From positions 372,001 to 436,000 of the forward strand of contig NZ_PYGK01000003.1 of NCBI RefSeq assembly GCF_003014595.1: a DNA stretch of 64,000 bases, written 5' to 3'. The notes beneath the pieces are model-generated. The model was not told the DNA's origin, searched no databases, and saw nothing but the letters and a program-made list of their open reading frames with translations. The position numbers and the translations under genes were made by a program. The stretch is from Chitinophaga ginsengisoli (GTDB taxonomy: Bacteria > Bacteroidota > Bacteroidia > Chitinophagales > Chitinophagaceae). Numbering within the stretch: position 1 is the first letter of the stretch; every line of letters begins with the position of its first letter. Below, in pieces: positions 24,553 to 32,781 of this stretch.

Positions 24553-25797
24553 TCAGCGCAAATGTCTTATACGCATCACATGGAGCCACCTTAACCAATG
24601 GGTGATGCCTCTCTGTTGTAACATGAATACCAGCACGATCACTATACCCAGCATTCCTTCCACGAATACTACGACTCCCACACCAAAAAAGTGCGCCAGG
24701 TAGCCTATCAGCAAACTACCGATTGGCAGCATGCCCTGGTAAGACATGATGTAATAACTCAGCGTTCTCGCCCTCATTTCTGAAGAAGCATGTGTCTGCA
24801 GGTAAGTATTAATAGCAGAGTTCTGGATCATTAGTCCTGCACCTGTTGCAGCAGTGGCTACCAGGGCCAGGAACATCGAAGAAGAAACTGCCAGTCCGAG
24901 CAAGGCTACGGCAAATACAGTACTGGACAGAATAGTAAGACGTATCAGGTCGTGAGCAGGCTTTAAGGTAGCCATAAATACTGCTCCGAACAACGCACCG
25001 AATCCGGCGGCACTCTCAAACCAACTGAAGGTGGTCGCGTCTCCATGAAATACATCTTTCGCAAAAACAGGTAATAAAGTAGTATAAGGGATAACCAGCA
25101 AACTGGATGCTGCCAGCAATAAGATCAGGGAAGACAGATCGGGAGATTCCCTCAGATATTCATATCCTTTGCGCAGGTCACCCCAGATATTCACTTCTGA
25201 GCGGGAAGCAGGGATCAGTTTCAGCTTCATCATCAGCAAACAGCAGATCACTGCTATAAAGCTCAGGAAGTTGATCAGGAAACAGACATCTTCCCCCAAA
25301 GAACTGAGGATAATACCCGCCAGGGCAGGTCCCACCAGCCTGGCCGCATTGAAGGCGGACGAGTTCAAGGCAATGGCGTTCGGCAGGTCTTCCTTACTAT
25401 CTACCAGGTCAACCATCAGCGCCTGACGGGCCGTGGTATCGAAGGAGTTGATCAATCCCTGCATAAGGCTCAATGCCGAGATCCAGGCAATACTGTAATA
25501 ATTCAGCCAAACCATGGCAGCCAGGGCGCCTGCCTGCACCATCAGGGCGATCTGGGTAACCATGACCACCTTGAATTTGTTATGTCTGTCTATAAAACTG
25601 CCGGCAAAAGGCGCCAGCACAAGTGAAGGTATCAGACTGAGGAAAGTGACCAGTCCCAGTAGAAAAGCGGAGCCTGTAAGGCGATATACCAGCCAGCTGA
25701 TGGCTACCCGCTGCATCCAGGTACCGACCAGTGATATGGCTTGTCCTGTAAAATGTAGTCTGAAGTTGTGGTGTTTAAGTGAACGAAATACTGACAT
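24553..25797 (-). CDS. MFS exporter (EntS/MFS_3-like)
   Basis: 414 residues from MSVFRSLKHHNFRLHFTG, a typical MFS_3 start. An extra 18-residue in-frame extension is less likely because it covers the promoter. About 12 hydrophobic segments are visible; the loop 2-3 motif GSFIDRHNKFKVV corresponds to the GxxxDRxGR/K signature. Relatives export siderophores or drugs. It is divergent from a MarR regulator; the intergenic region carries matching palindromes over both promoters, so it is probably the MarR target. Confidence 0.9.
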   Translation of the reverse strand: MSVFRSLKHHNFRLHFTGQAISLVGTWMQRVAISWLVYRLTGSAFLLGLVTFLSLIPSLVLAPFAGSFIDRHNKFKVVMVTQIALMVQAGALAAMVWLNYYSIAWISALSLMQGLINSFDTTARQALMVDLVDSKEDLPNAIALNSSAFNAARLVGPALAGIILSSLGEDVCFLINFLSFIAVICCLLMMKLKLIPASRSEVNIWGDLRKGYEYLRESPDLSSLILLLAASSLLVIPYTTLLPVFAKDVFHGDATTFSWFESAAGFGALFGAVFMATLKPAHDLIRLTILSSTVFAVALLGLAVSSSMFLALVATAATGAGLMIQNSAINTYLQTHASSEMRARTLSYYIMSYQGMLPIGSLLIGYLAHFFGVGVVVFVEGMLGIVIVLVFMLQQRGITHWLRWLHVMRIRHLR

Positions 25798-25816
25798 CTT
25801 AATAAAGTAAATTAAT

Positions 25817-25836
25817 AAAGCTACTTTACAAAAGTA
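25817..25836 (-). promoter_or_regulatory. MFS promoter with MarR-type palindrome
   Basis: Minus-strand TACTTTTG (25829-25836) is a perfect -7 element. Immediately downstream lies AAAGTAGCTTT (25817-25827), nearly identical to the palindrome over the marR promoter. Likely repressor site. Confidence 0.5.
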
Positions 25837-25892
25837 CAACTTTTTAGACAAACAAATGGAAGCAAAGTAGGTATTCGCTATTAAGAAAATGT

Positions 25893-25904
25893 AAAGTAAC
25901 TTTG
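25893..25904 (+). promoter_or_regulatory. marR promoter overlapping palindrome
   Basis: TAACTTTG (25897-25904) fits the -7 consensus and overlaps AAAGTAACTTT (25893-25903), which has arms AAAGT and ACTTT. With the site at 25817 it points to MarR repressing both divergent genes. Confidence 0.5.
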
Positions 25905-25921
25905 TAAATCGATTTTATTAT

Positions 25922-26356
25922 ATGCCTACTAAAACTTATGAAGTAGCAGCGTCCTTACGTAGTACGGTCACCCGCCTGGTAAGGCAGTTGCGCAAACAAA
26001 ATATTTCGTCCGATTTCTCCAATGCAGAGCTATTGACGATGGGACTGCTTGACCAGCACGGTAAGCTGCTCCCCTCTGCACTGGCTGACATGGAACGGAT
26101 CTCTGCACAGGCCATTTCCCAGATCCTCAACCGGCTGGAGGAAGTAGGCTGTGTGAATCGCGTCATGGACGAAACTGACAAACGGAAATCCGTCGTATCC
26201 CTGACGGAAAAAGGCATTCAGCACCTGTATGAAAACAGGCGTATCAAAGAGGAATGGCTGGTAAAAGCAATGGAAAAGTTATTTTCGGCGGAAGAACTGT
26301 CGTTGATTGAAGCCTTCTTACCCCTCCTCCAAAGATTGGCGGAATACAACGGATAA
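25922..26356 (+). CDS. MarR family transcriptional regulator
   Basis: 144 residues with the winged helix at about 55-110 (MERISAQAISQILNRLEEVG for the recognition helix, then DETDKRKSVVSLTEKG for the wing), flanked by dimerisation helices. The only Cys is in the wing region (EEVGC), so it is not a typical N-terminal-Cys OhrR although an OsmC gene follows 10 bp downstream. It probably represses the divergent exporter and its own operon in response to a toxic ligand. Confidence 0.92.
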   Translation: MPTKTYEVAASLRSTVTRLVRQLRKQNISSDFSNAELLTMGLLDQHGKLLPSALADMERISAQAISQILNRLEEVGCVNRVMDETDKRKSVVSLTEKGIQHLYENRRIKEEWLVKAMEKLFSAEELSLIEAFLPLLQRLAEYNG

Positions 26357-26366
26357 ACACTTATAT

Positions 26367-26840
26367 ATGAAAGGTACCCATCACTATGCAATGACCACCC
26401 GCTGGACAGGCAATACCGGCAATGGCACTGCCAGCTATCAGGCCTATGAACGCAGTCACGTGCTCCAGGTAACTGGTAAACCCGAAATTCCCGGCTCCTC
26501 CGATCCTTCCTTCAGGGGTGACAAAACCCGGTACAATCCGGAGGAAATGCTGGTAGCGTCCCTCTCCTCCTGCCACATGCTCTGGTACCTGCACCTTTGC
26601 TCCGTCGCCGGCATCGTGGTAGTGGATTATGTAGACCATGCCAGCGGTACCATGACAGAAACTGAAGATGGAGGTGGCTACTTTTCAGACGTTACCCTGC
26701 ACCCGGAAGTAACTATTACCGACGCCGCCCATATAGATAAAGCCAATGAGCTGCATCACAGGGCCAATGAGCTATGCTTTATTGCCAATTCTGTAAAATT
26801 TCCTGTACATCACCAGCCCCTCTGTAAGGTACAGGCATAA
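26367..26840 (+). CDS. OsmC family protein
   Basis: 157 residues from the ATG at 26367 (MKGTHHYAMTTRW), chosen because a longer frame would overlap marR. Both redox cysteines are present, in SLSSCHMLW and NELCFIANS, spaced as in the OsmC/Ohr fold. Probable hydroperoxide reductase. It is the second gene of the marR operon, so the unit responds to the same signal as the exporter. Confidence 0.88.
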   Translation: MKGTHHYAMTTRWTGNTGNGTASYQAYERSHVLQVTGKPEIPGSSDPSFRGDKTRYNPEEMLVASLSSCHMLWYLHLCSVAGIVVVDYVDHASGTMTETEDGGGYFSDVTLHPEVTITDAAHIDKANELHHRANELCFIANSVKFPVHHQPLCKVQA

Positions 26841-27090
26841 TCCTGCAGGCATCTGCCCTGAAAGGCAGGAGTACTAAGTATTGGAACTCATTCTGTGCTT
26901 TCACCCTTCAGGTGAAAAAAGCCAATTTTTGCATAAAAAGGGAGAAAAAAGCATAAAAAAGGTGTCAAAAAAGGTGAAAAGAGGCCCTTTCCCTTTTACC
27001 GCACACGTATTTTAACATTGGCTTAGTAATAAATTTGTCTAATTTTATATATGTTATAACGCAGAGCGCTTATACTAAACCAGCCATTGT

Positions 27091-27729
27091 ATGAAAAGGG
27101 TACTTACAGCTTTACTGATCATTTTCGTTGTGGGACTGGCAATTGTCTTATATGCCTTCAAAGAAGACAGGCCCCCGCTCCGATCCGGTGATGTAATTTT
27201 CCAGACGTCCATGTCCCCACAGTGCCATGCTGTAAGGTTGGCCACTCATTCCATATTCAGTCATTGCGGCATGATCTGGAAGAAGGGGGATAAGGATTAC
27301 GTACTAGAGGCCGTACAACCGGTGAAGATAACGCCGCTGGACGAGTGGATCGCTCATGGGGAAGGAAAGAAATATGTGATACGACGCCTTAAAAATGCAG
27401 ATAGTGTACTGACACCTACCGTATTGCGCAAGATGGAAGCGGAAGGGAAGAAAATGCTGGGGAAATCCTATGATGGCTACTTCGAATGGTCAGATGACCA
27501 GATATACTGCTCAGAACTGGTGTGGAAGATCTATAAAAGGGCGGCAGGCATAGAAGTGGGTAAGCTTCAGAGGATCAGGGACTTTGATCTGAGCAGCGAA
27601 CCGGTAAAACAGGTTATCCGGGAACGTTATGGCGATAAGCTCCCTGAAAATGAAATTGTTATCTCGCCGCAAAGCATTTATGAGAGCAGTTTATTTGTAA
27701 CCGTTATGTCGAAATATGACAAAAAATAG
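27091..27729 (+). CDS. YiiX-like permuted papain-fold hydrolase
   Basis: 212 residues. An N-terminal hydrophobic segment (about 4-22) is a signal or anchor. The circularly permuted NlpC/P60 (YiiX/YebB, DUF830) signature is HSIFSHCG with His58 and YCSELVWK with Cys140. Relatives cleave amide or ester bonds in cell-wall peptides or lipids. It has its own leader; upstream (26841-27090) there is a TTTCACC/GGTGAAA hairpin and A-rich direct repeats but no gene. Confidence 0.85.
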   Translation: MKRVLTALLIIFVVGLAIVLYAFKEDRPPLRSGDVIFQTSMSPQCHAVRLATHSIFSHCGMIWKKGDKDYVLEAVQPVKITPLDEWIAHGEGKKYVIRRLKNADSVLTPTVLRKMEAEGKKMLGKSYDGYFEWSDDQIYCSELVWKIYKRAAGIEVGKLQRIRDFDLSSEPVKQVIRERYGDKLPENEIVISPQSIYESSLFVTVMSKYDKK

Positions 27730-27741
27730 TATTATCTTCAG

Positions 27742-27749
27742 TAACTTTG
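27742..27749 (+). promoter_or_regulatory. -7 element of the TPR-protein gene
   Basis: TAACTTTG matches TAnnTTTG exactly, 80 nt upstream of the start codon. The -33 element is not clear. Confidence 0.35.
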
Positions 27750-27828
27750 CAGTACAGGCCTGGTTTAACCAGTAAGAACAAAGTTCGATTTTTTATATCC
27801 GCGGCGCAGTTCCGTTTATTCCAATCCT

Positions 27829-28932
27829 ATGAATATGAAAAGAATTTCTACATCCCTATTACTATCCGCAGCGCTATCTCTCTCTGCTGCGGGACAAAAC
27901 TACAAGCAGGATTTTGAGAAATTGTGCGTTAGTGGCGATACTGCCAAACAACGTACCCTTCTGATGAAATGGGAGAAAGCCAAGCCCAGTGATGCTGAAC
28001 TATATATCGCCTACTTCAATTACTATGTAACAAAAAGTAAAACAGAAGTGGTGACAGTCAATCATACGGCCAACGGCTCCAATGCATTAAAGGCAGGTAA
28101 AAACGGTGACCCCGCCGGATATACCAGCGAAATAGGCTATAAAAAGGAACCGCTGAACAAAGGCTTCAAATATATCAACACCGGTATCTCCAAGTTCCCC
28201 AACAGACTGGATATGCGTTTTGGCAAGATCTATATGCTGGGTGAGAACTATAACTATACTTACCTGACCAAAGAGCTGGTAAGCGCCATCAACTATGGCC
28301 ATACCATTGATAACAAATGGAAATGGACAGACAACAAACCACTGGACAAGCCAGATCAGTTCATGCTGAATGCTGTACAGGAATACGTAGCCCAGATCTA
28401 TAACGTAGGTAAGAGCCAGGCCGATAATATGAAACTGATCTCTGAAACAGTATTAAAATATTATCCCAAACATGTAGAAAGCCTCTCCGACCTCGGTCTG
28501 GCCTATACACTGAAGGAAGACCTGGACAATGCACTCAAAACCTTACTGAAGGCTAATGCTATCGCTCCTAAAGACTTCATCGTATTGAACAACATCGCAA
28601 ACATCTATTCCAAGAAAGGAGACGATGCAAACGCGATCAAATACTATGAGCAGGCGCAGAAATATGGCGATCAGGAAGCCAAGGACCTGGCCACCAATGA
28701 AATCAAGCGGATAAATTCCAAAAAGCCGGTACCAAAAGCGACCATGCCTAAACCTGCAACCGCCAAGGCATCTACAGAAAAGGCAAGCGCCAGCAAACCA
28801 TCCGCTGAGAAAACAACCGCAAAGGCTAAAACAACAGCTGCTAAATCGACCACATCGAAATCAACAGCATCCAAGTCGACCGCTACTAAAAGTACCGGTA
28901 AGACAACAAGTAAAAAGCCTTCCAAGAACTAG
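27829..28932 (+). CDS. Exported TPR protein with histone-H1-like basic tail
   Basis: 367 residues. A signal peptide covers 1-23 (cleavage near AAG-QNY). The central part carries tetratricopeptide repeats, clearest at about 215-285 (ESLSDLGLAYTLKEDLDNAL, then FIVLNNIANIYSKKGDDANA), the usual protein-protein interaction fold. The last 65 residues are low complexity, only Lys, Ala, Ser, Thr and Pro (KSTTSKSTASKSTATKST), like eukaryotic H1 or AlgP-type tails. Such a tail on an exported protein suggests binding to anionic cell-wall polymers or DNA. The signal peptide argues against a nucleoid role. Confidence 0.82.
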   Translation: MNMKRISTSLLLSAALSLSAAGQNYKQDFEKLCVSGDTAKQRTLLMKWEKAKPSDAELYIAYFNYYVTKSKTEVVTVNHTANGSNALKAGKNGDPAGYTSEIGYKKEPLNKGFKYINTGISKFPNRLDMRFGKIYMLGENYNYTYLTKELVSAINYGHTIDNKWKWTDNKPLDKPDQFMLNAVQEYVAQIYNVGKSQADNMKLISETVLKYYPKHVESLSDLGLAYTLKEDLDNALKTLLKANAIAPKDFIVLNNIANIYSKKGDDANAIKYYEQAQKYGDQEAKDLATNEIKRINSKKPVPKATMPKPATAKASTEKASASKPSAEKTTAKAKTTAAKSTTSKSTASKSTATKSTGKTTSKKPSKN

Positions 28933-28947
28933 GCTCAAAAGGCTTTT
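28913..28947 (+). terminator. Terminator overlapping the TPR gene end
   Basis: AAAAGCCTT (28913-28921) pairs with AAGGCTTTT (28939-28947). The 5' arm lies inside the last codons of the gene. Confidence 0.4.
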
Positions 28948-28969
28948 AACGGCAAAAAGAAGATTGCAT

Positions 28970-29338
28970 TTATTTAATAGACTGCAGCAAACTACAGAAC
29001 TCCAGTTTTTCGTCTGAAGTCAAAAATGAATTGGCAATCGTTTCATTAATTAAGTCGCTGGTCAGAGAAAATTCATCATAAAGGTCATTCTGTTCTACTC
29101 CATACTTTTTGGCCGTTGAGAAGCGCACTGCTACCAGGATTTCTTTTGATGGAACTTTCTTTTCCACCAATAAAGGTCTGATAGAATACAGCATTTCATT
29201 GTTCGCAATTTCTATCTTCTTCTGATAGTCGGATTTACCATTCTTTGCGAAGTATTGCCTGGTAATCAGATAAACGATCAGGGAAAGTAGTACACCGATG
29301 ATTGCGGTGATGGCAGTGTTTTCAGGTAAGTGCATCAT
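28970..29338 (-). CDS. Small membrane-anchored protein, unknown
   Basis: 122 residues: one N-terminal membrane span at about 8-26 (ITAIIGVLLSLIVYLITR) and a charged helical cytoplasmic domain. I recognise no family. Base composition is A/T-richer than its neighbours. An inverted repeat (TTAAAATGTG at 29355-29364 with CACATTTTAA at 29401-29410) lies just upstream of the start and may regulate it. Confidence 0.6.
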   Translation of the reverse strand: MMHLPENTAITAIIGVLLSLIVYLITRQYFAKNGKSDYQKKIEIANNEMLYSIRPLLVEKKVPSKEILVAVRFSTAKKYGVEQNDLYDEFSLTSDLINETIANSFLTSDEKLEFCSLLQSIK

Positions 29339-29354
29339 AAATGGTTATGAGAGC

Positions 29355-29410
29355 TTAAAATGTGTATAATACATTATCGACATACACAATATATGTGATG
29401 CACATTTTAA
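29355..29410. repeat. Inverted repeat upstream of small membrane protein
   Basis: Perfect 10-bp arms TTAAAATGTG and CACATTTTAA separated by 36 bp. It could be a regulator site or transcript structure. Confidence 0.4.
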
Positions 29411-29563
29411 TAAGACACTGATTAATTGTGTGTTCCAACAAGGTTATATCCCCCATACGGCCAACTGGCTGTTAATCAGTATACATTATAAAATATACTC
29501 ACAGAAACAAAACTGAGTAATACCACTGCATCCTGACAGAAAAGTCATGGGTATTTAAAACAA

Positions 29564-29594
29564 ATGCTCCTGACGGTAAAACCACCAGGAGCAT
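29564..29594 (-). terminator. Terminator after the EEP-family gene
   Basis: ATGCTCCTG (29564-29572) pairs with CAGGAGCAT (29586-29594), with inner GGT/ACC. T-rich on the minus-strand side. Confidence 0.6.
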
Positions 29595-29616
29595 CTGATA
29601 TCATTAGACGGCTGAC

Positions 29617-30543
29617 TTATTTCAGAGAAACAACGATCATGACCGGGAAGTGGTCAGAAGGCTCACGGGCCACATATTTATTGAGAGACACTTCTTTCGG
29701 GAAATCAGCTGCATTCACCTTCTCCGCTTCTTTATCTGATACCGCAGGACCACGGTAAGTGTCCGTCAGAATACCATACTTTTCCACATTGAACTGTTTG
29801 GTCAGGAAGATGTGATCTATCCTGCTATCCGTCTTTGAATTAGGATTAAACGCGTTGAAAGTACCATTCTCCGCATAACGAATAGCGGTCGTCTCATAAG
29901 CATCTCGCAGCAGTCCGGAGGTATTGATGAGTGTATATGATTCACTACGCTGATCCACGTTAAAGTCGCCGGTCAGGATAGTAGGAATATCACCTGCCAT
30001 CTTTCTCACCTTATCCATTACCAGTTTGGCACTTTCCGCACGGGCTTTTACGCCTACATGGTCCATGTGCAGGTTGAAGAGATAAAAGGTAAAACCGCTC
30101 TTTATTTCCTTGAATTTGCCCCAGGAACAGATCCTTGGTAACACAGCATCCCAACCTTTATTAGGCCTGTCAGTCACTTCCGACATCCAGAAATCGCCGT
30201 TCTCCAGCAGCTGGAATTTCTTTGTATTATAAAAGATCGCGGAATACTCCCCTGCCTGTTTACCATCATCCCTGCCTATACCTATATAAGCATATCCCGG
30301 AAGACTGTCTTTCAGATTTTCCAGCTGGTGGTGCATGCATTCCTGGGTACCGAAAATGTCAAAGCCATGAAAACGTATCATGGAAGCGATCACTGGCAGG
30401 CGCTGCTTCCAGCCATTACCATGGGCAGCATCTTCCTTGTTGTTGTCATTACGCATGTTGTAAGTAGCCACCGTGAATGTCTGTGCCATCACGGCATAAG
30501 AGAACACGGTAAAAACTGCGACGAGGAGCATCCTTCTTTTCAT
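29617..30543 (-). CDS. Endonuclease/exonuclease/phosphatase family protein, exported
   Basis: 308 residues. A signal peptide (1-20, ending AVMA-Q) is followed by a full EEP fold: TYNMRNDN, GTQECMHHQ with the metal Glu, FNLHMDHVG, TGDFNVDQRS, RIDHIF and PSDHFPV with the catalytic His. EEP enzymes cleave phosphodiesters or phosphomonoesters with Mg2+. The export signal suggests extracellular nucleic acid, inositol phosphate or phospholipid as substrate rather than DNA repair. It is a single gene. Confidence 0.9.
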   Translation of the reverse strand: MKRRMLLVAVFTVFSYAVMAQTFTVATYNMRNDNNKEDAAHGNGWKQRLPVIASMIRFHGFDIFGTQECMHHQLENLKDSLPGYAYIGIGRDDGKQAGEYSAIFYNTKKFQLLENGDFWMSEVTDRPNKGWDAVLPRICSWGKFKEIKSGFTFYLFNLHMDHVGVKARAESAKLVMDKVRKMAGDIPTILTGDFNVDQRSESYTLINTSGLLRDAYETTAIRYAENGTFNAFNPNSKTDSRIDHIFLTKQFNVEKYGILTDTYRGPAVSDKEAEKVNAADFPKEVSLNKYVAREPSDHFPVMIVVSLK

Positions 30544-30893
30544 CTGTATCTCGATTTTTTTATAACAATCATTAAAGTTTTACTACAATTCCCAGCCAGG
30601 ATTCTGCCCCGGTTGCTGATTTAACTAAGGTTAGTGTATGGAATCGGGTAACGATATCCGTGAATAACACCAGCCTCATGGAGCTTTATATTATGTTACC
30701 CGGCGTAAGTATAATAAAATACAGACTGAGCTGCAATGATTTTTCCATTACTGGTCAGGAGCAGACATTTACGGTGAGATCTACCAGGAAATGCTGGTGG
30801 GGGAAAAAAATCCGGGGCTTGACATTCCTGCTGACATAGGGTTGTCACAAGGCGGTGCTTACTTTGTTTCAGAAACAACAAAAACACACAATC
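30544..30893. other. Intergenic stretch, no gene seen
   Basis: The 350 bp between the divergent EEP-family gene and the DinB-fold gene. No convincing coding frame, repeat or strong hairpin was found. It should contain both promoters; the best plus-strand candidate is TTACTTTG near 30860, one mismatch from the -7 consensus. Confidence 0.5.
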
Positions 30894-31418
30894 ATGGAAC
30901 TCATTCAATCTCTCCTTAAAGAAATGGAACAGGAAGCACAAACAACCCGTAAGATGCTTTCCATCATTCCTGAAGATAAGTTTAACTGGCAGCCCCATCC
31001 CAAAAGCATGTCTATCATCAGGCTGGCCACCCATATCGCAGAGCTGCCTACCTGGGTGAGCATGGTGCTGACCACAGAGGAGCTGGACTTTGCCACCGCC
31101 CCTTACGACCCTAAAGTGATCAATAATGTGGAGGAGTTACTGGCTTATTTTGAAGCATCACTGGCTGATGGTAAAGCGCATCTTGAGAAAGCTAAACTCT
31201 CCCAGTTCGACGAAAAATGGACATTGAGGAACGGTGACGATATTTATGACGTATCCCCCAAAGGAGAGGTGATCCGTATGGCATACTGCCAGATCGTACA
31301 CCACAGGGCGCAATTAGGTGTATTCCTGCGCCTGCTGGATGTTGCTATCCCAGGTAGCTATGGTCCGAGTGCAGATGAAGAGTTTAAAGTAGCAGTCGTA
31401 GATACCCCAACCGTATAA
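30894..31418 (+). CDS. DinB-fold (DUF664-like) protein
   Basis: 174 residues from MELIQSLLKEMEQEAQ; an upstream in-frame ATG adds 13 residues without features. A four-helix bundle with the three metal His of the DinB superfamily: RLATHIAEL, then QIVHHRAQLGVFLR. Many such proteins are thiol-dependent transferases using bacillithiol or mycothiol, but the activity of most is unknown. DinB here names the fold, not DNA polymerase IV, which is the next gene 154 bp downstream. Confidence 0.85.
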   Translation: MELIQSLLKEMEQEAQTTRKMLSIIPEDKFNWQPHPKSMSIIRLATHIAELPTWVSMVLTTEELDFATAPYDPKVINNVEELLAYFEASLADGKAHLEKAKLSQFDEKWTLRNGDDIYDVSPKGEVIRMAYCQIVHHRAQLGVFLRLLDVAIPGSYGPSADEEFKVAVVDTPTV

Positions 31419-31548
31419 GCGTTACAACGGAAATCAATAATTACCGGTCAGGAATTGAGAGCAGCCGCCATTCGCCTCAGTTCCTGACTCTCTTATATAG
31501 CTCCCGACGGAGCTATATGCCTGTTACCCCCCGTCTGTTTTACTTTAA

Positions 31549-31556
31549 TATCTTTG
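31549..31556 (+). promoter_or_regulatory. -7 element of the polymerase IV gene
   Basis: TATCTTTG fits TAnnTTTG exactly; transcription would begin near 31562, about 10 nt before the ATG at 31573. Confidence 0.45.
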
Positions 31557-31572
31557 TACCGCTGCGGCTATC

Positions 31573-32694
31573 ATGGAAGAGGGAACACATAGGAAACTAC
31601 GGAAGATCATTCATATAGATATGGATGCATTTTATGCATCTGTAGAGCAGCGGGACTATCCTGAGTACCGGGGCAAGGCTATTGCGGTGGGAGGTTCCCC
31701 CGAAGGCCGCGGTGGTGTAGTCGCCACCGCCAGCTACGAAGCCCGGAAGTTTGGTGTCCGCTCTGCTATGCCTTCCAAAAGAGCACTGCAGTTATGCCCG
31801 GATATCATTTTTGTACGCCCCCGCTTTGATGTGTACAAGGATGTATCCCGGAAGATCCGTGAGATCTTTAGTCGCCATACCGATATCATAGAACCCCTTT
31901 CTCTCGATGAAGCCTATCTCGATGTAACGGAAGACAAACAACAGATCGGCTCCGCTATAGAAATAGCAAAACTAATCAAGCAAGCTATCAAAGAAGAGCT
32001 GCAGCTCACCGCTTCTGCCGGCGTATCGGTGAATAAGTTCGTCGCCAAAATAGCTTCTGACCTCAACAAACCGGACGGACTTACCTTCATCGGCCCTTCT
32101 TCCATTGAATCATTCATGGAGAAACTGCCTGTGGAGAAGTTTCACGGTGTGGGCAAGGTCACTGCCGACAAGATGAAAAGAATGGGACTGCATACCGGAG
32201 CAGATCTGAAGCGGCTGACAGAAAATGACCTGAAACAACATTTTGGCAAGGTAGGCGCCTTTTACTACAGGATAGTACGGGGAATAGATGAGCGGGAAGT
32301 ACAACCCCACCGGGAAACCAAATCTTTGGGCGCAGAAGACACATTTCCCTTCGATCTCACCAAAACGGAGGAAATGTATGCAGAATTGGAAAAGATCGCT
32401 GTAACGGTCTATGAACGGCTAAAACGGTATGGTCTGAAGGGCCGCACCATTACCCTGAAAATAAAGTACAGCGATTTCCGGCAGATCACCCGTAACCAGT
32501 CATTCCCATTTCCCGTGGGAGATTTTGATAAAATACTGGAAACAGCCAAACAGCTGTTGTTAGCCACAGATCCGGAAGATAAACCGGTAAGATTACTGGG
32601 CATCTCTTTATCCAACTTCGGAGAAATCATTCCAATGACGGGACGTTTGGGAAATTCAGCGCAGTTATCATTATTTGATGAGGACCCCGCATAA
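31573..32694 (+). CDS. dinB: DNA polymerase IV (Y family)
   Basis: 373 residues, full length. Catalytic motifs: HIDMDAFYASVEQ near 14-26 and SLDEAYLDVT near 111-120, with the SYEARKFGVRSAMPS finger motif between them. The helix-hairpin-helix (HGVGKVTADKMKRMG) and little-finger domain follow. The C terminus carries QLSLF, a canonical sliding-clamp-binding motif. It performs error-prone translesion synthesis. No LexA box is evident upstream. Confidence 0.96.
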   Translation: MEEGTHRKLRKIIHIDMDAFYASVEQRDYPEYRGKAIAVGGSPEGRGGVVATASYEARKFGVRSAMPSKRALQLCPDIIFVRPRFDVYKDVSRKIREIFSRHTDIIEPLSLDEAYLDVTEDKQQIGSAIEIAKLIKQAIKEELQLTASAGVSVNKFVAKIASDLNKPDGLTFIGPSSIESFMEKLPVEKFHGVGKVTADKMKRMGLHTGADLKRLTENDLKQHFGKVGAFYYRIVRGIDEREVQPHRETKSLGAEDTFPFDLTKTEEMYAELEKIAVTVYERLKRYGLKGRTITLKIKYSDFRQITRNQSFPFPVGDFDKILETAKQLLLATDPEDKPVRLLGISLSNFGEIIPMTGRLGNSAQLSLFDEDPA

Positions 32695-32698
32695 ATCA

Positions 32699-32736
32699 CG
32701 AATGCCGCCTCACCCCTAAGGACAAGACGGCATTCG
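32699..32736. terminator. Hairpin between dinB and susD
   Basis: CGAATGCCG (32699-32707) pairs with CGGCATTCG (32728-32736). It lies between convergent genes and can act for both; no clear T run. Confidence 0.5.
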
Positions 32737-32781
32737 CTATCGTTTATGGAACCGCATTGAGATCAATGCGAAGCTTAAATA

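Noticed and set aside
30894..31418. Annotation as DNA-damage polymerase because of the DinB label
   Set aside because: The protein is a DinB-superfamily four-helix bundle; the true polymerase IV is the next gene at 31573.
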